Assembly (NCBI RefSeq): GCF_000425885.1 | Contig: NZ_KE384471.1 | Location: 1-40,107, forward strand | Reading direction: 5' to 3' | Origin: Schleiferilactobacillus harbinensis DSM 16991 | Lineage (GTDB): Bacteria > Bacillota > Bacilli > Lactobacillales > Lactobacillaceae | DNA: 40,107 nt | Shown: positions 24,796-32,634 of the stretch, piece after piece | Numbering within the stretch: the stretch's first letter is position 1 | How the letters are laid out: each line of letters starts with the position of its first letter | Notes under the pieces: generated by a model | Database searches by the model: none | Seen by the model: the letters and a program-made list of their open reading frames with translations, nothing else | Told to the model about the DNA's origin: nothing | Made by a program: the position numbers and the translations under genes

Positions 24796-25560
24796 TTACT
24801 TGTCGTCCGCTGGCGGTGCCGGCATAAAGAAGGACTCGGTGATGTGCAGATACCGGCGCAGCAGGTAGCGCACACCGAATGCCGCGGCGCCCAGCACCAG
24901 TAATACTGGGGCCGGCAAGACCGGATTGATCACCTTCGGCACAAAGAAGGTGAGCGACAGGACCACCATGGCCACCACCAGCAAGCCCACCATGTAGGCC
25001 ACCATCTTCCACATCTTGGGCCGCTTGCTCTTAGGCAGCCGCATCAGATCGTTCATTTCCGTGAAAGCCAGACCAAAGACAACGGAGATCACGACCATAC
25101 TCAGAATACCGGTCGCCCCGGTGCTGTTTTTTGCCTTGGCAAAATAGCTCATGATCCCGTTCATCAAGGTCAGAATGCCCAAGAACATCAGACCACTATC
25201 CAACGATTTCTGCCAAAACGGGGTCTTCTTTACCGGTTTGGGTTTATGCGTGATTGCATACGCCTTGACCGTGGGCCCGCCGTACAGCTTGTTGGCGGGG
25301 GTCCCTCGGCGCTGGGCCTTCATGATCTCTGGCAGGATCAGCGCCATTTCGGTATCGATTTTCTGTTCTGAATAACCGGCATCACTCAAGGATTTGCGCA
25401 GCTGAAAGACATAGTCCGCATTGCGCTTGGAAAGACCAGCGCTGATTTCTTGAGTGCTCATCGCATCGATCTGCTTGTCGATCTCCTCCTGTTTGGACAG
25501 GTGGACGACCTTTTCCTGTTGTTTTTCGTGGGCCTGGGCATTACGTTCCCGTGGATCCAA
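24796..25560 (-). CDS. DUF1129 family membrane protein
   Basis: A protein of about 254 residues. The first 110 or so are charged and helical (MSTQEISAGLSKRNADYVFQ). Four hydrophobic segments follow: LMFLGILTLMNGIMSYF, GILSMVVISVVFGLAF, VAYMVGLLVVAMVVLSLTFFV and PVLLVLGAAAFGVRYLL. This matches DUF1129, a lactobacillar family normally placed between ychF and guaB, as here. Its function is unknown. I chose TTG at 25558-25560, with GAGGA eight bases ahead; GTG at 25581, seven codons upstream, has no ribosome-binding site. Confidence 0.85.
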   Translation of the reverse strand: MDPRERNAQAHEKQQEKVVHLSKQEEIDKQIDAMSTQEISAGLSKRNADYVFQLRKSLSDAGYSEQKIDTEMALILPEIMKAQRRGTPANKLYGGPTVKAYAITHKPKPVKKTPFWQKSLDSGLMFLGILTLMNGIMSYFAKAKNSTGATGILSMVVISVVFGLAFTEMNDLMRLPKSKRPKMWKMVAYMVGLLVVAMVVLSLTFFVPKVINPVLPAPVLLVLGAAAFGVRYLLRRYLHITESFFMPAPPADDK

Positions 25561-25587
25561 ATTATTTTCCTCTTTTCTCACTCATAA

Positions 25588-26688
25588 TCACACATTGAAG
25601 CGGAACTCGATGATGTCCCCGTCTTGGACCAGATAATCCTTACCTTCCAAGCGCAGGCGGCCGGCTTTGCGGACGGCCTCCATCGATCCGTATTTATCCA
25701 AATCGGTGAAGGACACCGTTTCCGCTCGAATAAAGCCCCGTTCAAAGTCGGAGTGAATGACCCCTGCGACCTGCGGCGCCTTCATGCCCTTGTGGAACGT
25801 CCAGGCCCGAGTTTCCGGGCCGCCCGCCGTAAAGAACGTGGCCAGACCCAGCAAATGATAGGACGCACGAATCAGGCGATCCAGACCGGATTCTGTCACC
25901 CCTTCGGCTTCCAAGAAGTCCTGCTTGTCCGCATCGGGCAATTCGGCGATTTCCTCTTCCGTCTTAGCAGAAATACCGATAGCCTCGGCGTTATCCTTGG
26001 CCGCATAATCCTTGACCGCTTGATAATACTTGGATTGCTCCGGATCGGCCATGTCGTCTTCAGCAATGTTGGCCACGTACAGCACCGGCTTAGCCGTGAG
26101 CAGGAACAAGCCCTTGACGATTTTTTGCTCGTCTTTGTTAAACTCAATAGACCGTACGGAGCCGCCGTCTTCCAGTACCGGTTTGATCTTTTGCAAAACA
26201 GCCAGCTCGGCCAGCGCCGCTTTGTCCTTCGTCTTGGCAACCTTCTCTACCTTGCCGAAACGCTTGTTGATGGAATCCAAGTCAGCGATGCTCAATTCCA
26301 GATTAATGGTTTCGATGTCGTCCACGGGATCGACCTTGCCGGTCACACTGGTGATGTCATCGTCGTCGAAAGCCCGTACGACGTGAACAATAGCGTCCAC
26401 TTGGCGGATGTTTTCCAGGAACTTGTTGCCCAGGCCTTCCCCTTTGCTGGCACCTTTGACGATCCCGGCAATGTCGGTGAATTCAAAGGTGGTGTGAACG
26501 ATCTTCTTCGCCGGAATAATTTCATCGATCCGGGCGAGACGTTTGTCGGGCACTTCCACCATCCCCACGTTAGGGTCAATCGTGGCGAAGGGGTAGTTGG
26601 CCATTTCGGCCCCGGCCTTCGTAATTGCGTTAAACAATGTGGACTTGCCGACGTTGGGCAGTCCGACGATACCTGCTGTTAATGCCAT
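25588..26688 (-). CDS. ychF: Redox-regulated ATPase YchF (OLA1/Obg-like)
   Basis: A 366-residue TRAFAC P-loop protein that prefers ATP over GTP and binds ribosomes. It is implicated in stress and translation responses. The G1 loop GLPNVGKST lies at 9-17, a [21 protein letters not shown]3 block follows, and the C terminus is a TGS-like domain ending in [16 protein letters not shown]. The length equals the family norm if ATG at 26686-26688 (MALTAGIVG) is used. The open frame runs eight codons further to a TTG at 26712. It is followed closely by the DUF1129 gene. Confidence 0.96.
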   Translation of the reverse strand: MALTAGIVGLPNVGKSTLFNAITKAGAEMANYPFATIDPNVGMVEVPDKRLARIDEIIPAKKIVHTTFEFTDIAGIVKGASKGEGLGNKFLENIRQVDAIVHVVRAFDDDDITSVTGKVDPVDDIETINLELSIADLDSINKRFGKVEKVAKTKDKAALAELAVLQKIKPVLEDGGSVRSIEFNKDEQKIVKGLFLLTAKPVLYVANIAEDDMADPEQSKYYQAVKDYAAKDNAEAIGISAKTEEEIAELPDADKQDFLEAEGVTESGLDRLIRASYHLLGLATFFTAGGPETRAWTFHKGMKAPQVAGVIHSDFERGFIRAETVSFTDLDKYGSMEAVRKAGRLRLEGKDYLVQDGDIIEFRFNV

Positions 26689-26730
26689 TTTGCTTGCAAA
26701 CCTGCTTTCCAAAATATCTGTATGCTGATG

Positions 26731-26982
26731 TTACAGTCCTGTATTGGGCGGATCTAAGGGGCGCGGCTGAACGTAATGGGGCTCATTAGCAGCCGCCACG
26801 TCCGCTGCCGCGGTCAATACTTTCTTCATCTTCTTGGTAAATTCTTGGCGGGGCATCATGATCATATGCCCGCACCCCATACACTTAATGCGAATGTCCA
26901 TGCCGACCCGCAGGATCTCCCAGCGGTTCGTGCCGCAGGCATGGGGTTTCTTCATTTGTACTAAATCACCTAGGGCAAACAT
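26731..26982 (-). CDS. DUF951 family protein
   Basis: An 83-residue protein with the DUF951 core: LGDLVQMKKPHACGTNRWEILRVGMDIRIKCMGCGH. It contains C16 and a CxxC pair that may bind a metal. The family is almost always placed between parB and ychF in Firmicutes, as here, and has no established function. The tail from about residue 55 is alanine/proline-rich and longer than in many relatives. It begins 15 bases after the parB stop. Confidence 0.9.
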   Translation of the reverse strand: MFALGDLVQMKKPHACGTNRWEILRVGMDIRIKCMGCGHMIMMPRQEFTKKMKKVLTAAADVAAANEPHYVQPRPLDPPNTGL

Positions 26983-26997
26983 GGGCGCGGCCTCCTC

Positions 26998-27876
26998 TTA
27001 GTCGGTGTCGTCCAGAGAAATGGACAGCACATCCAAAATGCGGTTCAAATCGTCTGTGGAGACAAAGGGAATCTCGATCTTGCCCTTCCCGGCCTTGCTC
27101 TCCTGGATGGCCACCTTGGTCTGGAACCGTTGCCGCAGTTGTTCCTCGGTGGCTTCCACAAACTTAGACCGTTGGGGCTTGGGGGCGTGCTTCTTAGCCG
27201 GTGTCTGGTTCATCTCGCTGACCAGCCGTTCCAATTGGCGGACGGTCAAGGATTCCTTGATCGTCTTTTTAGCCACCGGCATGATCTGGGCCTTGTCCTT
27301 CAACCCCAGCAAAGTCCGGGCCTGGCCCATGGATAATTCGCCATCGGCTAAGTACTTCTTCGCTGGTGCCGGCAGGGACAGGATCCGCAGATAATTGGCA
27401 ATGTACGGCCGGCTCTTGCCCAACCGCTCGGAGACCTCGGCTTGGGTCAAGTGCAGCCGTTTGAGCATCATGTCATAGGCTTCCGCCTCTTCCAGCGGGT
27501 TCAGATCCTCCCGCTGCAAGTTTTCCAGAATTGCTGCTTCCATCATCGTGGAATCATCCAGTTGGCGGACGATGCCGGGAATGGTGGTCTTCTGGGCGAT
27601 CTTTGACGCCCGCAGCCGTCGTTCCCCGGCGATCAATTCATAACCGTTGACGCTCTTCCGGACAATGATCGGCTGCAAGACACCGTTTTGTTCAATCGAA
27701 TGGGCCAGTTCCTGTAAACTGTCATCTGTAAATCGTTGGCGCGGTTGGTACGGGTTCGGGCGGATATCCGCCACGGGCAGTTCGGCCACGACTTCCTCAG
27801 CCTTCTCACCGGTTTCGATATCGGCGAACAGGGCATCAATGCCCCGGCCGAGTCCTTTACGTTTCTTAGTCGCCAT
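26998..27876 (-). CDS. parB: Chromosome partitioning protein ParB (Spo0J)
   Basis: A 292-residue CTP-dependent clamp that loads at parS sites near oriC. It has the N-terminal basic motif KKRKGLGRGIDALF, the nuclease-like CTP-binding domain with PNPYQPRQRF and LIAGERRLRASK, then the helix-turn-helix DNA-binding domain (LTQAEVSERLGKSRPYIANYLRIL) and a C-terminal dimerisation domain from about residue 240. ATG at 27874-27876 overlaps the end of soj by 11 bases. The longer frame to 27960 lies within soj and is not credible. Confidence 0.96.
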   Translation of the reverse strand: MATKKRKGLGRGIDALFADIETGEKAEEVVAELPVADIRPNPYQPRQRFTDDSLQELAHSIEQNGVLQPIIVRKSVNGYELIAGERRLRASKIAQKTTIPGIVRQLDDSTMMEAAILENLQREDLNPLEEAEAYDMMLKRLHLTQAEVSERLGKSRPYIANYLRILSLPAPAKKYLADGELSMGQARTLLGLKDKAQIMPVAKKTIKESLTVRQLERLVSEMNQTPAKKHAPKPQRSKFVEATEEQLRQRFQTKVAIQESKAGKGKIEIPFVSTDDLNRILDVLSISLDDTD

Positions 27877-28633
27877 AGCGCGCCACCACCTCCTTGGCCA
27901 ATTCCCGGTAAGCTGTTGCACCCCGGGATTGGCTGTCATAATCAATGATCGACTCCCCAAAACTTGGGGCCTCCGCTAAGCGGGTCGCCCGAGGAATAAT
28001 CGTTTTAAACACCTTGTCAGCGAAGTGCTGCTGCACTTCCGCCACCACTTGAGCGGCCAGATTCGTACGGGCATCAAACATCGTCATCAAGACCCCGAGG
28101 ATGGCAAGATCCGGATTGAAATGTTTGCGCACCAAATCAATGGTTTGGAGCAGCTGGCCCAGCCCTTCCAGGGCGTAGTATTCACTTTGGACCGGAATCA
28201 AGATCCGATCCGACGCGGTGAAGCCGTTGATTGCCAGCTGGCCCAGGGACGGGGGACAATCAATTAAAATATAATCATATTGTCCCTGCACCGGAGCCAA
28301 GCCATTCTTCAACCGGGTCTCCCGGGCAATCTGAGTGGTCAGTTCTACCTCGGCCCCAGCCAGTTGCAACGTGGCCGGAACAATGTCCAGCCCTTTGCGC
28401 TCCGTCGGCCGAATCGCCGGGGCCAGCGGTGCCTCATCGATCAAAATTTCGTAGACATCATGCTGAATGGAGCTTTTTTCGATTCCTACCCCGCTGGTCG
28501 CGTTACCCTGGGGATCGATATCCACCAGCAGCACTTTTTTGCCCATCTCAGCCAGTGCGGCGCCCAGATTAATGGTCGTCGTGGTCTTGCCCACGCCGCC
28601 CTTTTGATTTGCTACGGCAATTACTTTCGCCAA
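27866..28633 (-). CDS. soj: ParA-family chromosome partitioning ATPase (Soj)
   Basis: A 255-residue Walker-type ATPase working with ParB in origin segregation and regulation of DnaA. The deviant Walker A motif KGGVGKTT is at residues 11-18, the Walker B region is YDYILIDCPPSLG, and the DNA-binding C-terminal region follows. The start is TTG at 28631-28633, preceded by AGGAGG nine bases upstream and giving the canonical MAKVIAVANQKGG. The frame continues 27 codons upstream into noc but without family resemblance. Confidence 0.96.
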   Translation of the reverse strand: MAKVIAVANQKGGVGKTTTTINLGAALAEMGKKVLLVDIDPQGNATSGVGIEKSSIQHDVYEILIDEAPLAPAIRPTERKGLDIVPATLQLAGAEVELTTQIARETRLKNGLAPVQGQYDYILIDCPPSLGQLAINGFTASDRILIPVQSEYYALEGLGQLLQTIDLVRKHFNPDLAILGVLMTMFDARTNLAAQVVAEVQQHFADKVFKTIIPRATRLAEAPSFGESIIDYDSQSRGATAYRELAKEVVARYGD

Positions 28634-28646
28634 CCCAGGTGGCCTC

Positions 28647-29621
28647 CTACTCTGTGTCTGTTTTATCGGCCGTCGGGACCGTGATCTGAATGTGGTGGCC
28701 GGCATCGTCGTCACTCTCGGAATACGTGATCGGCACTCCCGCCTCCTGGACCATCGCGACAGACTTCTTAATCGTATTGATAGCCACCCGGGGATCGGTA
28801 CTATGGGTACTGCGCACCCGTTGTTTCGGCTGACTTGCCGGGCGCTTCTTCGGCGTTGGCGCTGCGGTATGCTCAGTGGTGTCCGCCTCAGTTTCGGCCG
28901 CTGTTGGTGCTGCTGGTTCGGGCCGCGTCGGCGCAGCGGGTTCCGGATGCAGCAAGTGATCCACGAGTTCTTCCGTTTCTTTCACGTTCAGCCCATCCTG
29001 AAGTACTTTATGCAACGCCAGCTGCTGCTGCAAATCATCCAACTGGAGCAGAGCGCGGCCGTGCCGTTCGGTGATCTGACCATCCATGATGGCCTCTTGC
29101 ACCGCGTCAGACAGTTTCAGCAGGCGCAGCTTGTTGGCCACAAAAGATTGGGACTTGCCCATCTGCTGCGCCAAGCATTCCTGGGTCAAATCGTTAAGCT
29201 TCATCAAGGCCGCATAGGCCCGGGCTTGTTCAATCGGCGAGAGCTGTTCCCGCTGCAGATTTTCTACCAGTGCCATGGACGCCGTCTCCTCATCATTCAT
29301 CTTCTGGACGATGGCCGGCACTTCTTTCCAGTGCAAACTGCGCACCGCTCGAAAGCGCCGCTCACCCGCAATGATTTCGTAATGATCTGATTCATATTCC
29401 CGCAGGACGATGGGCTGGAGCAGCCCGTGTTCCTTGATCGTCCCGGCCAATTCTGAGATCCGCGCATCGTTGAAGTGTTTGCGCGGTTGGAACCGGTTGG
29501 GCACGATATTGCCCAGCGGCACCATCACGACTTGATTCACCGTCTGCTGTTGATCCGCTACCTCGTTGGTTTCCTGCTTCTGCGCTTTGTGCGTATTTTT
29601 CTTGAAGAAAGAAAATGCCAT
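28647..29621 (-). CDS. noc: Nucleoid occlusion protein Noc
   Basis: A ParB paralogue that coats DNA around its binding sites and blocks division over the nucleoid. The N-terminal MAFSFFKKN is the amphipathic membrane-targeting helix known from B. subtilis Noc. It is followed by VPNRFQPRKHF, IIAGERRFRAVR and the helix-turn-helix (LTQECLAQQMGKSQSFVANKLRLL). At 324 residues it is longer than many homologues because of a P/A/T/E-rich linker (about 225-270) containing the duplicated PEPAAPT. It lies between soj and rsmG, its usual place. No canonical Noc binding site (ATTTCCCGGGAAAT) was seen nearby. Confidence 0.93.
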   Translation of the reverse strand: MAFSFFKKNTHKAQKQETNEVADQQQTVNQVVMVPLGNIVPNRFQPRKHFNDARISELAGTIKEHGLLQPIVLREYESDHYEIIAGERRFRAVRSLHWKEVPAIVQKMNDEETASMALVENLQREQLSPIEQARAYAALMKLNDLTQECLAQQMGKSQSFVANKLRLLKLSDAVQEAIMDGQITERHGRALLQLDDLQQQLALHKVLQDGLNVKETEELVDHLLHPEPAAPTRPEPAAPTAAETEADTTEHTAAPTPKKRPASQPKQRVRSTHSTDPRVAINTIKKSVAMVQEAGVPITYSESDDDAGHHIQITVPTADKTDTE

Positions 29622-29644
29622 TTTCTGTCATTGCCTCCGTATTG

Positions 29645-29662
29645 CGATGCAGGCCTGCATCG
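29645..29662. promoter_or_regulatory. 18-bp perfect palindrome between rsmG and noc
   Basis: CGATGCAGGCCTGCATCG is perfectly self-complementary, in the 53-base gap between rsmG and noc. It has no T-tract, so it is not a terminator. It matches neither parS nor the Noc site consensus. It could be an operator or an mRNA hairpin. Confidence 0.4.
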
Positions 29663-29674
29663 ACGCGTATCCGT

Positions 29675-30409
29675 TTAATGACTCTGAACGAGCGGCTCAG
29701 CGTGGGGTGTGCCGGCTTTGCGCGGATACCGTTTGGGCGTATGCCGTGTTTTGCGGTACACCAGCAAGTGGCGCTCGCCGGCTTCTTCCGGCAAGGTCAG
29801 CGCTACGTCCTGTTCGAGCTTGGCCCCGAGTTGGGCCACCGCATACTCGGCCGCCGCCTCTTCCGCTGGGGCACTGCTGCCCTTCATGGCGACGAAGACC
29901 CCGCCGACTTTGACCAGCGGCAAGGTCAGCTCGGCCAAGACATTCAACGGCGCCACCGCCCGGGCGGTCACGACATCGAAGGCCTCTCGCTGGGGACTGC
30001 GCTTGTTGCCGGCATCCTCGGCGCGGCCATGGATCAAGGCTACCCCGGTGAGATCCAATTGGCCGACCGCATCGTTCAAAAAATTAATTCGCTTTTGTAA
30101 AGAATCGAGTATCGTGAGGGAGATTTGAGGAAAGGCAATTTTCACCGGAATACCCGGCAAACCTGCGCCGCTGCCGACATCCATCATCGCCAGAGGTGCA
30201 GTCGCCAACGCAGGCACCGCTTGGATCAGGGTCAGGGAATCGTAGAAATGTTTCAAATAGACGTCCCCTTCAGCGGTGATCGCCGTTAAATTCATTTTTT
30301 CATTCGCGGCGACCAATAATTCAAAATATTGGTGAAACTGCGCCATCTGCGCAGCCGTCAGGGTCAGCCCCTGCTGGGCCAGCGTTTCTTGGAAAACTTG
30401 CGGCGTCAT
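29675..30409 (-). CDS. rsmG: 16S rRNA (guanine527-N7)-methyltransferase
   Basis: Methylates G527 in the 530 loop of 16S rRNA with S-adenosylmethionine; loss gives low-level streptomycin resistance. It has 244 residues, with the SAM motif MDVGSGAGLPGIPVKI (about 75-90), NEKMNLTAI near 36, FDVVTARAVAPL and VFVAMKG in the Rossmann core. GAGGAG lies nine bases ahead of the ATG. It heads the noc-soj-parB cluster. The C-terminal tail past about residue 225 is basic and not conserved. Confidence 0.96.
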   Translation of the reverse strand: MTPQVFQETLAQQGLTLTAAQMAQFHQYFELLVAANEKMNLTAITAEGDVYLKHFYDSLTLIQAVPALATAPLAMMDVGSGAGLPGIPVKIAFPQISLTILDSLQKRINFLNDAVGQLDLTGVALIHGRAEDAGNKRSPQREAFDVVTARAVAPLNVLAELTLPLVKVGGVFVAMKGSSAPAEEAAAEYAVAQLGAKLEQDVALTLPEEAGERHLLVYRKTRHTPKRYPRKAGTPHAEPLVQSH

Positions 30410-30509
30410 TGCCCGTGCTCCTCTCGTCTATTTAACCGTGAAACACAGAGTGTTCCACATTTCTCCACTTTACCTGAATGAGCGACGAAAAGCAAGGCAG
30501 GTCAAGGGG

Positions 30510-31091
30510 TTAGCGTTTTATTTCAGCGAAGGGAACAAAGGGCTGCGGGGCCGTGTTGCCCGGAGTCAGCACCTTGGTCAGCCACAGTACATCCCACCAC
30601 TGGTCCAGCTTATAGGCAAAATGGGGAAATAAAGCATGCTGGGTGTAGCCGTCCCGTTCGTGAAAGCGGATAGAGCGGGCGTTATCCGCCGTGATGCAGG
30701 CGCCGAGGCTGACGACGTGCTGCTGGCGCAGGGCGGCCTCCAAGGCTTGGTATAACCGGCGGCCGATACCATGGGCGATGGCGTCTTGGGCAACGTATAC
30801 TGAGACCTCCGCGGCCCAATCGTAGGCAGTGCGGAAGCTGTAAGCACTGGCATACGCGTACCCTTGAATCATTCCCTGATCATCCACGGCAACCAGGTAG
30901 GGGTAACGCTGAAGCGTCGTTTGGATGCGCCGGTCAAATTCTTCAGCAGTCGGCGGCGTGCATTCCATGGTAATTGCAGTACCGGTGACGTAGGGGGCGT
31001 AAATGGCTGCTAGGCGGGACGCGTCGGCAGCGGTGGCAAGGCGAATGGTGATGGCGATAATCCTCAACTTCTTCCATAATGTCGTGCCCAT
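30510..31091 (-). CDS. GNAT N-acetyltransferase (phosphinothricin acetyltransferase-like)
   Basis: An acetyl-CoA-dependent acetyltransferase of about 193 residues. The pattern matches the Pat/Bar/YncA-type family: IRLATAADASRLAAIYAPYV at the start, a central YAYASAYSFRTAYDWAAEVSVYV, the acetyl-CoA loop HGIGRRLYQALE, and ITADNARSIRFHERDGY near the end. Family members acetylate phosphinothricin, methionine sulfoximine or small amines; the natural substrate here is unknown. The start is uncertain: the ATG at 31089-31091 has a weak ribosome-binding site, and the domain begins at about residue 15. It is divergent from the lipoprotein gene. Confidence 0.85.
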   Translation of the reverse strand: MGTTLWKKLRIIAITIRLATAADASRLAAIYAPYVTGTAITMECTPPTAEEFDRRIQTTLQRYPYLVAVDDQGMIQGYAYASAYSFRTAYDWAAEVSVYVAQDAIAHGIGRRLYQALEAALRQQHVVSLGACITADNARSIRFHERDGYTQHALFPHFAYKLDQWWDVLWLTKVLTPGNTAPQPFVPFAEIKR

Positions 31092-31121
31092 AGTTTACCG
31101 CGAATCGATCGGCAGTGATGG

Positions 31122-31127
31122 TATAAT
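31122..31127 (+). promoter_or_regulatory. -10 box ahead of the lipoprotein/ECF unit
   Basis: TATAAT on the plus strand, 37 bases before the TTG start at 31164. The -35 region is poor, so the promoter may be weak or activated. Confidence 0.4.
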
Positions 31128-31163
31128 TTGGGTACTGTTTCATTGTTGAGGAGGACTATTGTC

Positions 31164-31547
31164 TTGAAGAAAATGATACCAACTGTTTTGGTTCTGCTTG
31201 GCTTGCTTGCCCTGCTCGCCGGTTGTACCGCCGGCAGCCAGCCCAAGCACGCTGCCGCCGCCACGATCCCGGTCATCTATGAATTGCGGGAAAACAACCG
31301 GGCCTTTGCCAAAAAGACGATTCAGGTACCCAAAAACAAAGCAGTCGTCTTAACGGGCTTGCAGAAAGGCTGGTCAGTCAAAGCCGCCAACGGCTTCATC
31401 ACCAGCATTGCCGGCAAGAGCCAAAACACCGCCAAGAAGATCTACTGGCTGTACACCGTCAACGGCAAAATGGCCAGCAAGGGGGCTGCTCAGCAGAAAG
31501 TCCAAGCCAAGGATAAGGTCGTCTTCAACCTGGCCCCGACCAAGTAA
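31164..31547 (+). CDS. DUF4430-domain lipoprotein
   Basis: A 127-residue surface lipoprotein. A basic start (MKKM) is followed by a hydrophobic stretch and the lipobox LLAGC near residue 20, then a DUF4430-like domain with KAVVLTGLQKGWSVKAANGF and KKIYWLYTVNGKMASKGA. DUF4430 resembles the C-terminal domain of transcobalamin/intrinsic factor and often accompanies vitamin transporters. The start is TTG at 31164 with GAGGAGG nine bases ahead; the frame continues 12 codons upstream through the -10 box. The stop overlaps the next gene's ATG (TAATG), so it is coupled to the S-component. It may pass a ligand to the transporter. Confidence 0.82.
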   Translation: MKKMIPTVLVLLGLLALLAGCTAGSQPKHAAAATIPVIYELRENNRAFAKKTIQVPKNKAVVLTGLQKGWSVKAANGFITSIAGKSQNTAKKIYWLYTVNGKMASKGAAQQKVQAKDKVVFNLAPTK

Positions 31548-32077
31548 TGCCGGTCACTCACAATCGTACCCGCCAGGTCACCCTCCTCGCCATGCTCACC
31601 GCGCTGTGTGCTGCCCTGCGTATTGTCAAGATCCCCATTCCCAATGTCCAGCCGGTAACGGCGATTCTCATGCTGGTCACCCTGCAATTGGGTCTTGCCG
31701 CCGGCCTGATCCTCGCCGTGAACACGATGGTCCTGTCGAACATTTTCCTGGGTTTCGGCATTTGGACCATCCCCCAGATTGGAGCGTACGCCGGGTGTAT
31801 CCTGCTGGTCGGCTTTCTGGCCCGCGTGACGCCGCTGCGCCGCTGGTTTTGGGCCCAGCTCACTCTCTGCGGTCTGCTCGGATTTCTCTACGGCTTTCTC
31901 GTCAGCCTCGGCATGGCCGTCTTTGGCCAACTCAGCGGCTTAGGCCTCTGGGCGTATTATCTAGCTGGCATCCCCTTTGACGGCTACCATGCTGCCGGAA
32001 ATCTAGTATTCTATTTTGTATTGAAGAAGCCATTGGTGCTAGCCCTGACCAAGTATCAGAAAAGCGGTCAAAACTGA
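31547..32077 (+). CDS. ECF transporter S-component (CbrT-like, probable vitamin uptake)
   Basis: A 176-residue integral membrane protein with six hydrophobic segments, ending in a short basic tail. It begins MPVTHNRTRQVTLLAMLTAL; an early AxxxA-type helix, conserved prolines (IPIPNVQPVTAILML) and a C-terminal FDGYHAAGNLVFYFVLKKP fit the family of ECF S-components related to cobalamin-type CbrT. It would dock to the shared EcfT/EcfA module encoded elsewhere. Pairing with a DUF4430 lipoprotein supports cobalamin or a corrinoid-like substrate, but specificity is inferred. The terminator overlaps its stop codon. Confidence 0.8.
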   Translation: MPVTHNRTRQVTLLAMLTALCAALRIVKIPIPNVQPVTAILMLVTLQLGLAAGLILAVNTMVLSNIFLGFGIWTIPQIGAYAGCILLVGFLARVTPLRRWFWAQLTLCGLLGFLYGFLVSLGMAVFGQLSGLGLWAYYLAGIPFDGYHAAGNLVFYFVLKKPLVLALTKYQKSGQN

Positions 32078-32100
32078 TTTCTCAGCTTGACCGCTTTTCA
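32059..32100. terminator. Terminator after the ECF S-component gene
   Basis: A 13-bp perfect stem (32059-32071 with 32087-32099) whose ends supply A-rich and T-rich arms, so it can work for both converging units. The stop codon of the S-component gene (32075-32077) lies in the loop. Confidence 0.75.
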
Positions 32101-32117
32101 TATGCCATGGCAGAGCC

Positions 32118-32546
32118 CTAGTCGGTTAATTCCCGCTTCGGCTCTTTCTTTTCTTTATTCGCTTCTTTATTCATCTCGTCCACCCAAGCCTTGGCATGCT
32201 TGACGGCATCGGCCGTCAGCGCATCCCAATCATCATACTTGGCCAGTTGGATCACCAATTCATCCGGGTTGTCATTGAACACACTGCGGTTATTGATGGT
32301 GATGTTGAACTCGTCAAACCGGTACTGATCGCCGAAGTGGCGAATCTGCAAAACGAAATAGCCGGACTCGTATGTATGCTCGTTGTCAGCCTCTTCATAG
32401 AGTACCTGCAACTGGCGCTTGTCGTCCTTAAACTCAAACGTCTTTTTCAACGTATCCCACAATTGGTTATAGTGTTCATGCAAATCTTTGATTTGGGCGT
32501 CGCTGAGGTCCTCGTCGAAGGCAATTTTTTTACCTGCTAATTCCAT
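32118..32546 (-). CDS. Conserved hypothetical cytosolic protein
   Basis: A 142-residue acidic protein beginning MELAGKKIAFDEDLSDAQIKDL. It is rich in charged residues with alternating strands (RQLQVLYEEADN, YFVLQIRHFGDQYRFDEFNITINN) and a lysine/glutamate-rich tail. No signal peptide, membrane segment or recognised motif is present. ATG at 32544-32546 has AGGGAAG eight bases ahead; the frame runs 12 codons further without support. It stands alone between the ECF unit and the permease gene. No function can be assigned. Confidence 0.7.
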   Translation of the reverse strand: MELAGKKIAFDEDLSDAQIKDLHEHYNQLWDTLKKTFEFKDDKRQLQVLYEEADNEHTYESGYFVLQIRHFGDQYRFDEFNITINNRSVFNDNPDELVIQLAKYDDWDALTADAVKHAKAWVDEMNKEANKEKKEPKRELTD

Positions 32547-32634
32547 ATTGACATCTTCCCTACATTTAATCGACTCTTGCAATTTTCATTCTACGGCTCT
32601 GGCCGCCTTCATTCAAGGGTGAAAGCGTAATGGT

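Noticed and set aside
30437-30458. A possible parS site upstream of rsmG (CGTGAAACA and TGTTCCAC halves)
   Set aside because: The two halves are in the wrong order and spacing for the consensus TGTTTCACGTGAAACA. No canonical parS or Noc site was found in the window.
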